Positions 1 through 7,300 of a stretch of 34,500 bases of DNA are shown here, piece after piece. The notes beneath the pieces were generated by a model, which was given only the letters and a program-made list of their open reading frames with translations, made no database searches and was not told the DNA's origin. Position numbers and translations under genes: made by a program. The DNA is from an uncultured Bacilli bacterium (GTDB lineage Bacteria; Bacillota_I; Bacilli_A; RF39; UBA660): contig CANQHJ010000009.1 of assembly GCA_947623665.1 (NCBI GenBank), positions 1-34,500 on the forward strand. The letters are read 5' to 3'. Each line of letters starts with the position of its first letter. Position 1 is the stretch's first letter.

Positions 1-260
1 ACATCAAAATCAAAATACTTTTGAGAAGTATCATTTGACAGAGTTTTTCCTTCTTCATCTTTTAGGGGATATGCATCTGTTAATGTTACTCCATTTGATG
101 TTTCATTATATACAAATGATACTGCACCTGTAGTTATTTCATTTTCTTTTGTTCCTTTCTTTGTATATTGGAATGCTGCATATGTTACTCCTACTATGGT
201 TATTAATAATAGTAATAATCCTATTAACACTTCTACTCTTTTACTTTTACTTTTTTTCAT
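1..260 (-). CDS. SipW/TasA-like secreted protein, N-terminal part, cut by left window edge
   Basis: This reading frame starts at ATG 260 behind a clear Shine-Dalgarno (GAGGAG) and runs open through position 1, so only about 86 N-terminal residues are visible. It begins with a Lys/Arg-rich stretch (KKSKSKR), then a hydrophobic segment at about residues 11-25 ending VGVTYAAF, followed by a polar, Thr-rich region with the phrase ITTGAVSF. This layout (short basic start, hydrophobic helix, TYAAF, then ITTG) is typical of short surface/matrix proteins with SipW-type signal peptides (TasA/camelysin-like) in low-GC gut Firmicutes. It would be exported and processed. A leftward -10 (TATACT, 310-315) lies upstream, and a 10-bp palindrome at 335-344 sits next to its -35 position, so the neighbouring XRE regulator may control it. 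The family assignment rests on the N-terminus only. Confidence 0.6.
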   Translation of the reverse strand, partial: MKKSKSKRVEVLIGLLLLLITIVGVTYAAFQYTKKGTKENEITTGAVSFVYNETSNGVTLTDAYPLKDEEGKTLSNDTSQKYFDFD

Positions 261-334
261 AATACTCTCCTCTTTCTTATATTCTGCATAAAAAAGTCAA
301 TTAATATACAGTATAAAGTTACCTTAACTTTTAA

Positions 335-400
335 GTTATATAACATTTAAAGGTATATCTAAGTATCATTTCAAAATTATATAATTTATATGTAAAGTAT
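335..400. promoter_or_regulatory. Putative operator/promoter region of the XRE gene
   Basis: The palindrome GTTATATAAC is at 335-344, and a related 25-nt element lies at 376-400 containing a TATAAT (380-385) that suits as the -10 for the rightward XRE gene. The palindrome also falls at the -35 position of a leftward TATACT (310-315) serving the gene at 1-260. A second copy of both elements occurs after the XRE gene (724-750). An XRE repressor binding its own flanks is inference. Confidence 0.45.
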
Positions 401-434
401 TTTTACAAAAAAATTATATAAAGAAGGTGATTTT

Positions 435-695
435 ATGAATGCTCAAGAAATAATAGGTCTCAATACTAAATGGTATAGGTATCAAAATAATATTTCACAA
501 GAACAGTTTGCAGTTAAAACAGGTCTTAAACTTTCTTATGTTAGTCGTATAGAATGTGGTCGTATAAATCTAACTTGTAACACTATAGATCTTATTGTTA
601 AGACATTCAAAATAAAATACGAGAATCTTTTCAATGAAAAAACTGCTTTAAAAGCAAAGAAACTTCCTCCTAAAATTAATTTATATACAAGATAA
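435..695 (+). CDS. XRE-family helix-turn-helix transcriptional regulator
   Basis: This is an 86-residue, single-domain DNA-binding protein. Residues 10-65 form a Cro/CI-type HTH_3 fold: NISQEQFAVKTGL is helix 2, LSYVSRIECGR is the recognition helix with the usual 'S-x-I/E-x-G' ending, and the last helices (IDLIVKTFKI) complete the five-helix unit. No ligand or oligomerisation domain is present. The start has a good ribosome site (AAGAAGGTGA). It is transcribed away from the gene at 1-260 and towards the holin/endolysin pair, which is on the other strand. A small XRE protein beside a lysis cassette is the arrangement expected of a phage-type repressor, but the phage link is inference. The stop codon lies inside an 11-bp hairpin (685-720). 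Confidence 0.85.
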   Translation: MNAQEIIGLNTKWYRYQNNISQEQFAVKTGLKLSYVSRIECGRINLTCNTIDLIVKTFKIKYENLFNEKTALKAKKLPPKINLYTR

Positions 696-720
696 ATATC
701 CAAAATGCCTTATCTTGTAT
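685..720 (+). terminator. Hairpin at the XRE gene stop
   Basis: The perfect 11-bp inverted repeat ATACAAGATAA / TTATCTTGTAT (685-695 and 710-720) has a 14-nt loop and overlaps the stop codon. No U-run follows, so it may act as an mRNA 3'-end stabiliser rather than a strong terminator. The hairpin at 801-833 is the better terminator. Confidence 0.45.
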
Positions 721-723
721 TAT

Positions 724-750
724 ATGTTATATAACTTATATGTTAAGTAT
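724..750. repeat. Second copy of the palindrome/25-nt element flanking the XRE gene
   Basis: Positions 724-738 are the exact reverse complement of 332-346 (15 bp, core GTTATATAAC). Positions 726-750 match 376-400 in direct orientation at 22 of 25 positions, exactly 350 bp away. The XRE gene therefore lies between related elements. Confidence 0.6.
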
Positions 751-800
751 AACTTCATTGTACTATGATATATAGTATTTTCATGATGGAAGTTTATACC

Positions 801-836
801 AAAATAGCAATACATTTTAAGTATTGCTATTTTTAA
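801..836. terminator. Bidirectional terminator between XRE gene and lysis cassette
   Basis: The perfect 13-bp stem AAAATAGCAATAC / GTATTGCTATTTT has a 7-nt loop. T-rich sequence follows on the + strand. The opposite strand also ends its stem in TTTT, overlapping the endolysin stop codon at 833-835. It can serve both convergent genes. Confidence 0.75.
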
Positions 837-1651
837 TAATCTCCATATTGGTATAGAGGATTATTTATCGTTATTTTACAGTTTTCATTTACAATATATA
901 TCTTTACTCTTCCAAAGTTTGCGGTTTGTATTTCTGCGGTTGTTCCTTCATCCATGTATGAATAAATATAATATGTTAGTCCTCCAAATTTTTTTGGATT
1001 TAGTTTTCCTTTAGCGTTTCTTTTTATTGGTTTAACATGTAAATCGTATACTCTCCAACTTGATACATTTGGACTTAGATTGGCATAATTCTTACTATCT
1101 TTTTTATCTTCTACAATAATATCATATGTATATTTCCAATTTCCTTTTCCATTTAATATAGTTGTATTATTCATAAAGAATGCATTATCAAAATCTATTT
1201 GATTATTAAAGCAATATGTTCCATAGGAATTAATTTTCCATGTTGTATCGTTTCCTTTGGATACTTCTATATGACAATGTACACCTGTTGCATATCCTTT
1301 ATTCCCCATATTTCCTAGTTGAGATCCTTGTTCTACTATTTGTCCTTTATATGAATCCATTGTATTATCATGAGCTGTCATAAATGTAACATAGTCTATA
1401 GAACCATCTGCAAATCTTACTTTATTTACTGATTGCCACATTACTTGACCATTACTTGGATATGTTTTAATACATTTTACTGTACATGGAGCATAATATG
1501 GATATCTTACTCCTCTTTCTCTTCCTCTTACATCTATTGCTTTTGTTCCTTTATGTGATGATCCTTCTGTTCCTTGAGTAATATACATATCTGTAAATGG
1601 GCATAATAAATCTTCTATACCACCTCTTATACTTTTTTCTCCTTTTAACAT
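833..1651 (-). CDS. M23 (LytM-type) metallopeptidase, phage-like endolysin
   Basis: This 272-residue peptidoglycan endopeptidase should cut peptide cross-bridges. Zinc-site residues are visible in LytM order: H33 and D40 (HKGTKAID), H94 (TAHDN) and the H125-x-H127 pair (GVHCHIEV). The C-terminal 110 residues form a separate beta-rich region with aromatic residues, possibly a wall-binding SH3-like domain, though I cannot name the family. There is no signal peptide, which fits a phage-style enzyme that waits for a holin. The start ATG overlaps the holin stop by one base (TAATG), so the two are translationally coupled. No other phage gene is visible nearby. The alternative reading is a domesticated autolysin used for non-lytic release. 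Confidence 0.85.
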   Translation of the reverse strand: MLKGEKSIRGGIEDLLCPFTDMYITQGTEGSSHKGTKAIDVRGRERGVRYPYYAPCTVKCIKTYPSNGQVMWQSVNKVRFADGSIDYVTFMTAHDNTMDSYKGQIVEQGSQLGNMGNKGYATGVHCHIEVSKGNDTTWKINSYGTYCFNNQIDFDNAFFMNNTTILNGKGNWKYTYDIIVEDKKDSKNYANLSPNVSSWRVYDLHVKPIKRNAKGKLNPKKFGGLTYYIYSYMDEGTTAEIQTANFGRVKIYIVNENCKITINNPLYQYGDY

Positions 1652-1866
1652 TAGACACTCTCCTCTTTCTTTGTCATAACTGCAGTAATTCCTGCAGATA
1701 TAGCTGATCCTAAAATTCCTAATAGAGTTGCTTTTAACATTGTACTAGTTTCTTTAAAATCTATTGTTGGTAACATGGCAATTATTACACTAAAGAAAGA
1801 TTCTAAAAAAGTCATTATAGCTTTGGAGATAAATTTCTTTTCTTTTATCCAACTCATATACTTCAC
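1651..1866 (-). CDS. Holin-like small membrane protein
   Basis: This is a 71-residue protein with a basic N-terminus (WIKEKKF), two hydrophobic segments (about 16-34 and 44-64, the second Gly/Ala-rich: LGILGSAISAGITAVM) and a charged tail (KKEESV). Size, two-helix layout and coupling to an endolysin match small phage holins such as the r1t type. It would form membrane lesions that release the M23 enzyme. The ribosome site (AGGAGTG) lies just after a TATTAT box, so the leader is very short. It is the first gene of a two-gene unit downstream of the thyX terminator. Homology to a named holin family cannot be confirmed by eye. Confidence 0.75.
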   Translation of the reverse strand: MKYMSWIKEKKFISKAIMTFLESFFSVIIAMLPTIDFKETSTMLKATLLGILGSAISAGITAVMTKKEESV

Positions 1867-1908
1867 TCCTACTATAATATACGTTGTAATTTAATTTTTG
1901 TATGGATA

Positions 1909-1938
1909 AAAAAACAAGAAAGTTAAATCTTTCTTGTT
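1909..1938 (-). terminator. thyX terminator
   Basis: The 10-bp stem AACAAGAAAG / CTTTCTTGTT has a 6-nt loop and is followed on the minus strand by seven T. The stem includes the last codons and stop (1923-1925) of thyX. Confidence 0.9.
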
Positions 1939-3083
1939 AAATTGATTCCTTCTTTAAATAAACATTTTTCAGTACAGTTATATCCTGGAAATGAACATCT
2001 TGCTCCTTTTGTATATTTTTTTATATCTTCAGCTAAATAATGATTTTGTTCTTTTAAACTTGTCTCATACATAGTTAGAATTTCTTTTGTTTTATTACAA
2101 ATTTCTAATTGTGCAGCAGTACAAAGTCTTTCTTGACATTTAAGTGTGAAGTTTTCATAAGTTCCTCTTTCATTTATTAGAACAAGTTCTCCTTGAGGAT
2201 ATTTCACTTTTTTCATATCTTCTAACCATAATTTTACTAATTCTTTTTCTTCTTCTATTATTGGAGGAATAAAATATTTTTTATTTTCCATTATTTTTAT
2301 TTCATAGTCTAGTGTTCTATGTCTTTGTGCTTGAGCAAAGTATGCAAATGATGCTTCATAGTTTACTGAATATACATCTGAAAAGTGTGTTGTTCTTTTT
2401 TCTGTATTTTCTCCAAAAAGTGATATACTCCTTTGTTTTTCATTTTTTTGTAATCTTTCATCAAGTACATTTAGTTTTTCTAACTCTTTTATAAATTCTT
2501 TCATACTTTCTGCTAATTGAGTTTGAAAACTATTGTTTTTATCAATATTATCTATATATTTATTCATCCATGATACTATATAGTTTATTTGTCTTATTGT
2601 AGTTGAGTAAATCATTTCTGTCGGCATAAATACACTTACTAAGTATCTTGCATTTTCTTGAGCTAGTTTTTCACATTTTCTATCATCAAAACCTTGTCCA
2701 TATCTTGTTTTTATTTTTTCTTTATAAATATCTACCCATTTATTATAAAGTTCTACTTCATCTGATATTTCAACTTTAGTATATCTAGCACTTTTTTCAC
2801 TTGTTGTATATTGATGTTCATTATTTATTACCATGGCAAGTATTTTTGGTAATTCTTTTATATTTAAGTTTATCATTATATGATCATATACACTATGATG
2901 ACCATTATTAATTGTTCTTTCTATTCTTCCATTTGTCTTTTTTTCATCTTCATCTTTTAATACTTCAAATCCATGTTGAGCATAACAAATACCTGCAATT
3001 TTTCCACATAAATTTAGTGCACTTTCTAAATCAAAGGTATTATCTTCTTTTAAATATTTATTTGGTAGTAATTCTATTTTCAT
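1923..3083 (-). CDS. thyX: FAD-dependent thymidylate synthase, tandem double-length ThyX
   Basis: ThyX makes dTMP from dUMP using methylene-THF, NADPH and FAD. At 386 residues this is far longer than the usual 220-250 and looks like two ThyX modules in one chain. Module 1 has the GHHSVYDH element (61-68) and a degenerate signature at 88-100: RHRxxSxNxxSxR reads NEHQYTTSEKSAR, keeping the last Ser and Arg. Module 2 has ASFAYFAQAQRHR (RHR at 254-256), but the Ser/Asn/Ser/Arg positions that follow are D, E, I and E. The C-terminus has the AAQLEI helix and a Cys-containing tail (CSFPGYNCTEKC) like clostridial ThyX ends. The start is supported by AGGAGG. A composite active site is inference. The family call is firm, the double architecture is seen, and activity is unknown. 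Confidence 0.85.
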   Translation of the reverse strand: MKIELLPNKYLKEDNTFDLESALNLCGKIAGICYAQHGFEVLKDEDEKKTNGRIERTINNGHHSVYDHIMINLNIKELPKILAMVINNEHQYTTSEKSARYTKVEISDEVELYNKWVDIYKEKIKTRYGQGFDDRKCEKLAQENARYLVSVFMPTEMIYSTTIRQINYIVSWMNKYIDNIDKNNSFQTQLAESMKEFIKELEKLNVLDERLQKNEKQRSISLFGENTEKRTTHFSDVYSVNYEASFAYFAQAQRHRTLDYEIKIMENKKYFIPPIIEEEKELVKLWLEDMKKVKYPQGELVLINERGTYENFTLKCQERLCTAAQLEICNKTKEILTMYETSLKEQNHYLAEDIKKYTKGARCSFPGYNCTEKCLFKEGINLTRKI

Positions 3084-3109
3084 ACTTCTCCTCCTAAATT
3101 TATCATAAC

Positions 3110-3138
3110 AAAAAAAGCATATTTTATCTATGCTTTTT
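3110..3138 (-). terminator. Terminator after the Rel/SpoT gene
   Basis: The stem AAAAAGCATA / TATGCTTTTT has a 7-nt loop (TTTTATC on the + strand) and overlaps the stop codon at 3137-3139. The A and T tracts make it usable in both directions. Confidence 0.8.
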
Positions 3139-4642
3139 AATTATTTGGTAAAAGTTTTTTATTTTTTAAAGTTAAGTTTTCTAATATTTTCTTTTTGGCA
3201 ACAGTAGTATTAGCACTTTCTACCCAATCTTCACTTGGACCTTTTGAATCTTCTGATGTAATAATTTTTACTCTATCATTTTCTTTTAGTTGATAATCAA
3301 TAGGTACTTCTTTATTATTTACTACTGCTTGTTCATATTTATCTCCTAATTCATCTTTTATACTATAAGCATAATCTATTGGAGTAGAACCTTCTGGTAA
3401 TTTTAATATTTTTCCTGTTGGTGTATAAATACTAACAGATTGATTTGGGAATACTTCTTTTTTTACTGTATCGATAAATTCTTGGCTTTCTCCGAATATA
3501 CTACTTATTTCTTGTAGGCTTCTATAAACTATACTTTTTTCTCTTATTTGGTTTTGCATACTTATTCTAGCATTACCTCTATAAATATCCCAGTAAGCTG
3601 TTAGACCAAATGATGCAATCTTATCCATATCAAAGGTTCTTATTTGAGTTTGAACAAGTCTTTCGTTTTCTCCAAAAACTGTTGTATGTAATGATCTATA
3701 ATAATTTGATTTTGGATTACATATATAATCTTTGAATTTAGAATCAAGTGGACGATATTTAGAATGTATAAGGAATAAAGCTTGATAACAATCTTGTACA
3801 TCTTCTACCATTACTCTTAATACTAATAAGTCATGAATATTTTTAAATTGATTATCTAGGCTTTCTTCACTAATACCTTCTTGAATATTTTTTTGAAGTC
3901 TTCTATAAATACTATAGACATTTTTTGCTCTTATTTTTATTTCAGTATCTATATGATGATATTTAAGTGTCTCACTTATAGAATCTCTCATTTTTTCTAG
4001 ATATTCTTTATTTTCTTGTTTAATTTCATCTCTAAATTCTTTTAATATTTTATAATCATCTGGTCTTAGATAACTAAGTGATAAGTCTTCTAATTCGTTT
4101 TGTATTCTATATGCTCCTATGTAGTTTGCTAGAGGTGCAAATAGTTCTAATGTTTCTAGGGCATTTTCTTTTTGTTTAAAAACACTTTTATATTGTAGTG
4201 TTCTCATATTATGTAATCTATCTGCTAGTTTTATTATAATAATTCTTATATCTTCTGTTATGCTATTAAGTATTTTACTTGTATTAGCAATATTTTGTTG
4301 TTCTTTTGATGAAAAGTTCATACCACTAATTTTAGTAACACCATCTACTAAATCAGCAACATCTTTATTAAATTCTCTTTCTATTTCTTCTTTGGTTATA
4401 TCTGTATCTTCTAATGTATCATGTAAAAGTCCTGCACATACTGTATCACAGTCAGCATGCATTTCAGCAAGTGAATAAGCTACGTTTAGAGGATGAACAA
4501 TATATGGTTCTCCACTTTGTCTATATTGTCCTTTATGTAAATCTTCAGCCATTGAGTATGCTGTAATTATTTGTGCTAAATCGTTAACATTATAGTTTTC
4601 ATCTACTAATTGTAAAAATTTTCTTAAATCTATATCTTCCAT
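3137..4642 (-). CDS. Bifunctional-type (p)ppGpp hydrolase/synthetase (RelA/SpoT homologue), short form
   Basis: This stringent-response enzyme makes and degrades (p)ppGpp. The HD hydrolase domain (about 1-170) keeps H50, H74-D75 (LLHDTLEDT) and D141 (KLADRLHNMRTL). The synthetase domain (about 240-355) keeps FKDYI with D305 and YRSLHTT, but the catalytic glutamate of the usual EVQIRT motif is Q331 (VQTQIRT), and the usual AHW is AYW. A TGS domain follows (about 400-465), and the protein stops at 501 residues, lacking the helical, zinc-finger and ACT parts of long Rel (about 730 aa). I start at 4642 because GGGAGG lies directly upstream. A longer frame to 4726 would begin inside the -35 box of a strong promoter (4698-4726). 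It may act mainly as a hydrolase; this is inference. Confidence 0.9.
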   Translation of the reverse strand: MEDIDLRKFLQLVDENYNVNDLAQIITAYSMAEDLHKGQYRQSGEPYIVHPLNVAYSLAEMHADCDTVCAGLLHDTLEDTDITKEEIEREFNKDVADLVDGVTKISGMNFSSKEQQNIANTSKILNSITEDIRIIIIKLADRLHNMRTLQYKSVFKQKENALETLELFAPLANYIGAYRIQNELEDLSLSYLRPDDYKILKEFRDEIKQENKEYLEKMRDSISETLKYHHIDTEIKIRAKNVYSIYRRLQKNIQEGISEESLDNQFKNIHDLLVLRVMVEDVQDCYQALFLIHSKYRPLDSKFKDYICNPKSNYYRSLHTTVFGENERLVQTQIRTFDMDKIASFGLTAYWDIYRGNARISMQNQIREKSIVYRSLQEISSIFGESQEFIDTVKKEVFPNQSVSIYTPTGKILKLPEGSTPIDYAYSIKDELGDKYEQAVVNNKEVPIDYQLKENDRVKIITSEDSKGPSEDWVESANTTVAKKKILENLTLKNKKLLPNN

Positions 4643-4697
4643 TATACTCCCTCCCCACTGATATAAAACCACACAATATTTTTCATTTGGAATTATC

Positions 4698-4726
4698 ATT
4701 TTACAATTTTTAATATTAATTGTCAA
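4698..4726 (-). promoter_or_regulatory. Sigma-70-type promoter of the Rel/SpoT gene
   Basis: On the minus strand TTGACA (4721-4726), a 17-bp spacer and TAAAAT (4698-4703) are near consensus. Transcription would start near 4691, downstream of the ATG codons at 4726 and 4699, which decides the start of the gene at 4642. Confidence 0.85.
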
Positions 4727-4739
4727 TAGATTTATGTTA

Positions 4740-5795
4740 TTATTCTGTCATTTTTAGTATTTCTTCTTTTAATGTATCTAACATTTCTTCTTGTTTTACT
4801 TTTTTTATTATTTTTCCTTTTTTAAATAGTAGTCCTTCTTTTATTCCTCCTGCTATTCCTATATCTGCTTCTCTTGCTTCTCCTGGTCCATTTACAGCAC
4901 ATCCCATTATAGCAACTGTTATGTCTTTGTTTATGTTTTGTAAAAATTCTTCTATTTCTTTAGCAATTGGTATTAAGTCATACTCTGTTCTACCACATGT
5001 TGGACAAGATATTAGTTTAGGACTATTATAAAGATTACAGTTTTTTAGTATTTCTTTACATACTTTTATTTCTTCTTTTGGATTATCTGATAGTGATACT
5101 CTTATGGTATCTCCTAATCCTTCTTTTAATAATATACCAAGTCCTATACTTGATTTTATAGTTCCACTGAATGATGTTCCTGCTTCTGTTATTCCTAAAT
5201 GTAAAGGATATTTAAATATTTTGGATGCTTTTTCGAATGATTCTATACACATATCTAGGGTGGAGGCTTTAAGGGATAAAACTATATCATAAAAGTTTAA
5301 GTCTTCTAATATTTTTATATGTCTTTTAGCACTTTCTATCATAGCATCACTACATGGATGATGGTATTTTTTTAGTAAATCTTTTTCTAAAGATCCTGCA
5401 TTTATTCCGATTCTTATGGGAATATTTTTTTCTTTACAGCTATCTACTACTTTTTTTATTTTATCTTTACTTCCTATATTTCCTGGATTAATTCTAATTT
5501 TATCAACACCAGACTTTATGGCTTCTAAGGCTATTTTATAATCAAAGTGAATATCTGCAACTATCGGGATATGAATTTGTTTTTTAATCTCTTTTATAGC
5601 TTTAGCATCTTCTATAGTTGGACATGCTACTCTGATTATTTCACAACCAACATTTTCTAGTTCTAATATCTGTTTTACAGTACTTTTTATATCTTTTGTT
5701 TTAGTATTACACATTGACTGTATAACTACTTTATTTTGTCCTCCTATTTGGACATTACCTACCATTACTTTTTTTGTTTTATTTCTTTTATACAT
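4740..5795 (-). CDS. ispG: 4-hydroxy-3-methylbut-2-en-1-yl diphosphate synthase (flavodoxin/ferredoxin), MEP pathway
   Basis: IspG converts MEcPP to HMBPP, the sixth step of MEP isoprenoid synthesis, with a [4Fe-4S] cluster in the cytosol. The N-terminal TIM barrel is recognisable from [30 protein letters not shown] and [10 protein letters not shown]. The C-terminal domain carries the cluster cysteines in SCPTCGR and [21 protein letters not shown]. About 351 residues matches the bacterial short form. Two ATGs compete: the one at 5804 directly abuts the AAGGA ribosome site, while the one at 5795 sits 9 nt from it, so I prefer 5795. A TATAAT at 5818-5823 provides a very short leader. Its partners ispH and dxs are also in the window but in separate units. 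Confidence 0.97.
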   Translation of the reverse strand: MYKRNKTKKVMVGNVQIGGQNKVVIQSMCNTKTKDIKSTVKQILELENVGCEIIRVACPTIEDAKAIKEIKKQIHIPIVADIHFDYKIALEAIKSGVDKIRINPGNIGSKDKIKKVVDSCKEKNIPIRIGINAGSLEKDLLKKYHHPCSDAMIESAKRHIKILEDLNFYDIVLSLKASTLDMCIESFEKASKIFKYPLHLGITEAGTSFSGTIKSSIGLGILLKEGLGDTIRVSLSDNPKEEIKVCKEILKNCNLYNSPKLISCPTCGRTEYDLIPIAKEIEEFLQNINKDITVAIMGCAVNGPGEAREADIGIAGGIKEGLLFKKGKIIKKVKQEEMLDTLKEEILKMTE

Positions 5796-5836
5796 CTTTA
5801 TCATTCCTTATAAATTTATTATAACAAAATAGCATT

Positions 5837-5876
5837 AAAAAAAATACTAAGTTTACAAAAGTAAACAAAGTATTTT
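5837..5876 (-). terminator. Terminator after the DUF4143 ATPase gene
   Basis: AAAATACT-AA-GTTTAC / GTAAAC-AA-AGTATTTT (5841-5876) forms a 14-bp stem with a symmetric internal loop and a 4-nt apical loop. It is followed on the minus strand by an eight-T tract. Confidence 0.8.
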
Positions 5877-5911
5877 CTATTTTTATTTATAACTTTCTTT
5901 TTCTTCTTTAA

Positions 5912-7150
5912 TCATTTCAAATCTTCTTTATTATAAATAAAATCAATAATATTTACATTATTTATACCATCTATATTTTTTTGTAAAATTAAATCTGCAA
6001 CAAATAAATATCTTGGATACATTTCTTTAATATTATAAAATGGTTTATATTCTCTTTCTTCTGTTTTTTTATCATCTATGTTTTTGGTTACTTGAATATA
6101 AAAATATTCATCTATTCCTCTTCTTGCAATAAAATCACATTCTAAATTACCAATTTTACCTACACTTAAATTATAATTCATACTTTTTAAATATGAAAAT
6201 AAGACATTTTCTAAAACTGGACCATAATTAATTCTATTATCTGTATTTAAAGCAAAGTAAATACTTAAATCTGATAGATAATATTTTTTTTCTCCTTCTA
6301 ATACTTTTTTTGATTTCATATCAAATAAATCACATGGATATATAATTTTTGCATTTTCTAAAATTTCTATATATTTTTTGATAGTTCTTCTATCAATAGA
6401 TTTTTTTTCTTCCTCTGTTAAATATTTATATATACTACTTATTGATATAATAGATCCAAAGTTATTAACTACGAACTTTTCAATAACTTCAAATAATGCT
6501 ATATCTTGAATTTTCTTATAATTTTTTATATCTTTTTCAAAAATTTGGCTTATTACATTTTTTGTATATAATAATTTATCTTCATAATTATCATATTTTA
6601 CACTACCAGGAAATCCTCCATTTCTTATATATTCTTCAAATTCATGATATATATTTGAATCTATTTGTTTTCCTATACACTTTTTCATATCAACATATTC
6701 ATAAAAATTTAGAGGTAGCATTTCTACTTCAATGTACCTTCCTGTAAGTTTAGTAATAAGTTCTCCACTTAATAGATATGAATTTGATCCTGTTAGGAAA
6801 ATAGAATAATTTCCCTCTTCTCTATAAGCATTAATTATATTTTCAAAACCTTTAACATTTTGTACTTCATCAATAAATAAATATTTAAAATTATTATTTG
6901 TGACTAAATTATCAATGGCTTTTTCTAAATCTTCAGGAGTTTTTATATTTTTATATTTTTTACTATCTAATTCAATATATATAATATCTTTTTCAGAAAT
7001 TCCACTATCTTTTAATTCTTGAATTATCGTTTTTAATAAATATGATTTTCCACATCTTCTTATTCCAGTAATAACTTTTATCATTGTATCATGATAAAAC
7101 CCTCTTATTTTTTTTAGATAATCTTCTCTTCTATATAATATTTCTTCCAT
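5912..7150 (-). CDS. AAA+ ATPase with C-terminal DUF4143 domain
   Basis: This is a 412-residue member of the widespread AAA_14/DUF4143 family. Walker A is GIRRCGKS (29-36, the family's typical RRCGKS form), Walker B is YLFIDEVQ (D94-E95), and sensor-1 is FLTGSNSYLL. A winged-helix-like middle region is followed by the DUF4143 part with YLSDLSIYFALN and a PD-(D/E)xK-like pattern (ECDFIARRG...YFYIQV), suggesting a nuclease fold. The biological role of this family is unsettled; it is often found in accessory regions and linked to toxin-antitoxin or defence, without proof. I start at 7150 because AGGTGAT precedes that ATG. The upstream frame to 7207 runs into a hairpin. It stands alone between two terminators. 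Confidence 0.85.
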   Translation of the reverse strand: MEEILYRREDYLKKIRGFYHDTMIKVITGIRRCGKSYLLKTIIQELKDSGISEKDIIYIELDSKKYKNIKTPEDLEKAIDNLVTNNNFKYLFIDEVQNVKGFENIINAYREEGNYSIFLTGSNSYLLSGELITKLTGRYIEVEMLPLNFYEYVDMKKCIGKQIDSNIYHEFEEYIRNGGFPGSVKYDNYEDKLLYTKNVISQIFEKDIKNYKKIQDIALFEVIEKFVVNNFGSIISISSIYKYLTEEEKKSIDRRTIKKYIEILENAKIIYPCDLFDMKSKKVLEGEKKYYLSDLSIYFALNTDNRINYGPVLENVLFSYLKSMNYNLSVGKIGNLECDFIARRGIDEYFYIQVTKNIDDKKTEEREYKPFYNIKEMYPRYLFVADLILQKNIDGINNVNIIDFIYNKEDLK

Positions 7151-7183
7151 ATAATCACCTATGATAATTATATAAAATTTTAA

Positions 7184-7256
7184 AAAAAAAAGCAAGTTGT
7201 CGACCAATTTTGGGGTTATACATGTACTTTTTGGTCGACAATTTGTTGCTTTTTTG
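7184..7256 (-). terminator. Very long hairpin after the 525-aa gene
   Basis: The arms AGCAAGTTGTCGACCAA (7191-7207) and TTGGTCGACAATTTGTTGCT (7231-7250) pair, with the core TTGTCGACCAA perfect over 11 bp. Flanking A and T tracts extend the stem, and the loop is about 23 nt. Reading leftwards, the stem is followed by a long T tract, as in a terminator. It is much longer than the other terminators here and is the most GC-containing stem in this stretch. Confidence 0.65.
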
Positions 7257-7300
7257 TATTTTTTCTACTATATTTCTTATATAATTATATCATTTTGTTA

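Noticed and set aside
4643-4726. 28-residue N-terminal extension of the Rel/SpoT protein
   Set aside because: It begins inside the -35 box of a strong promoter, and the ATG at 4642 has a GGGAGG ribosome site.
7151-7207. 19-residue hydrophobic N-terminal extension of the DUF4143 ATPase
   Set aside because: It is encoded by A/T-tract and hairpin sequence, and AGGTGAT precedes the ATG at 7150.
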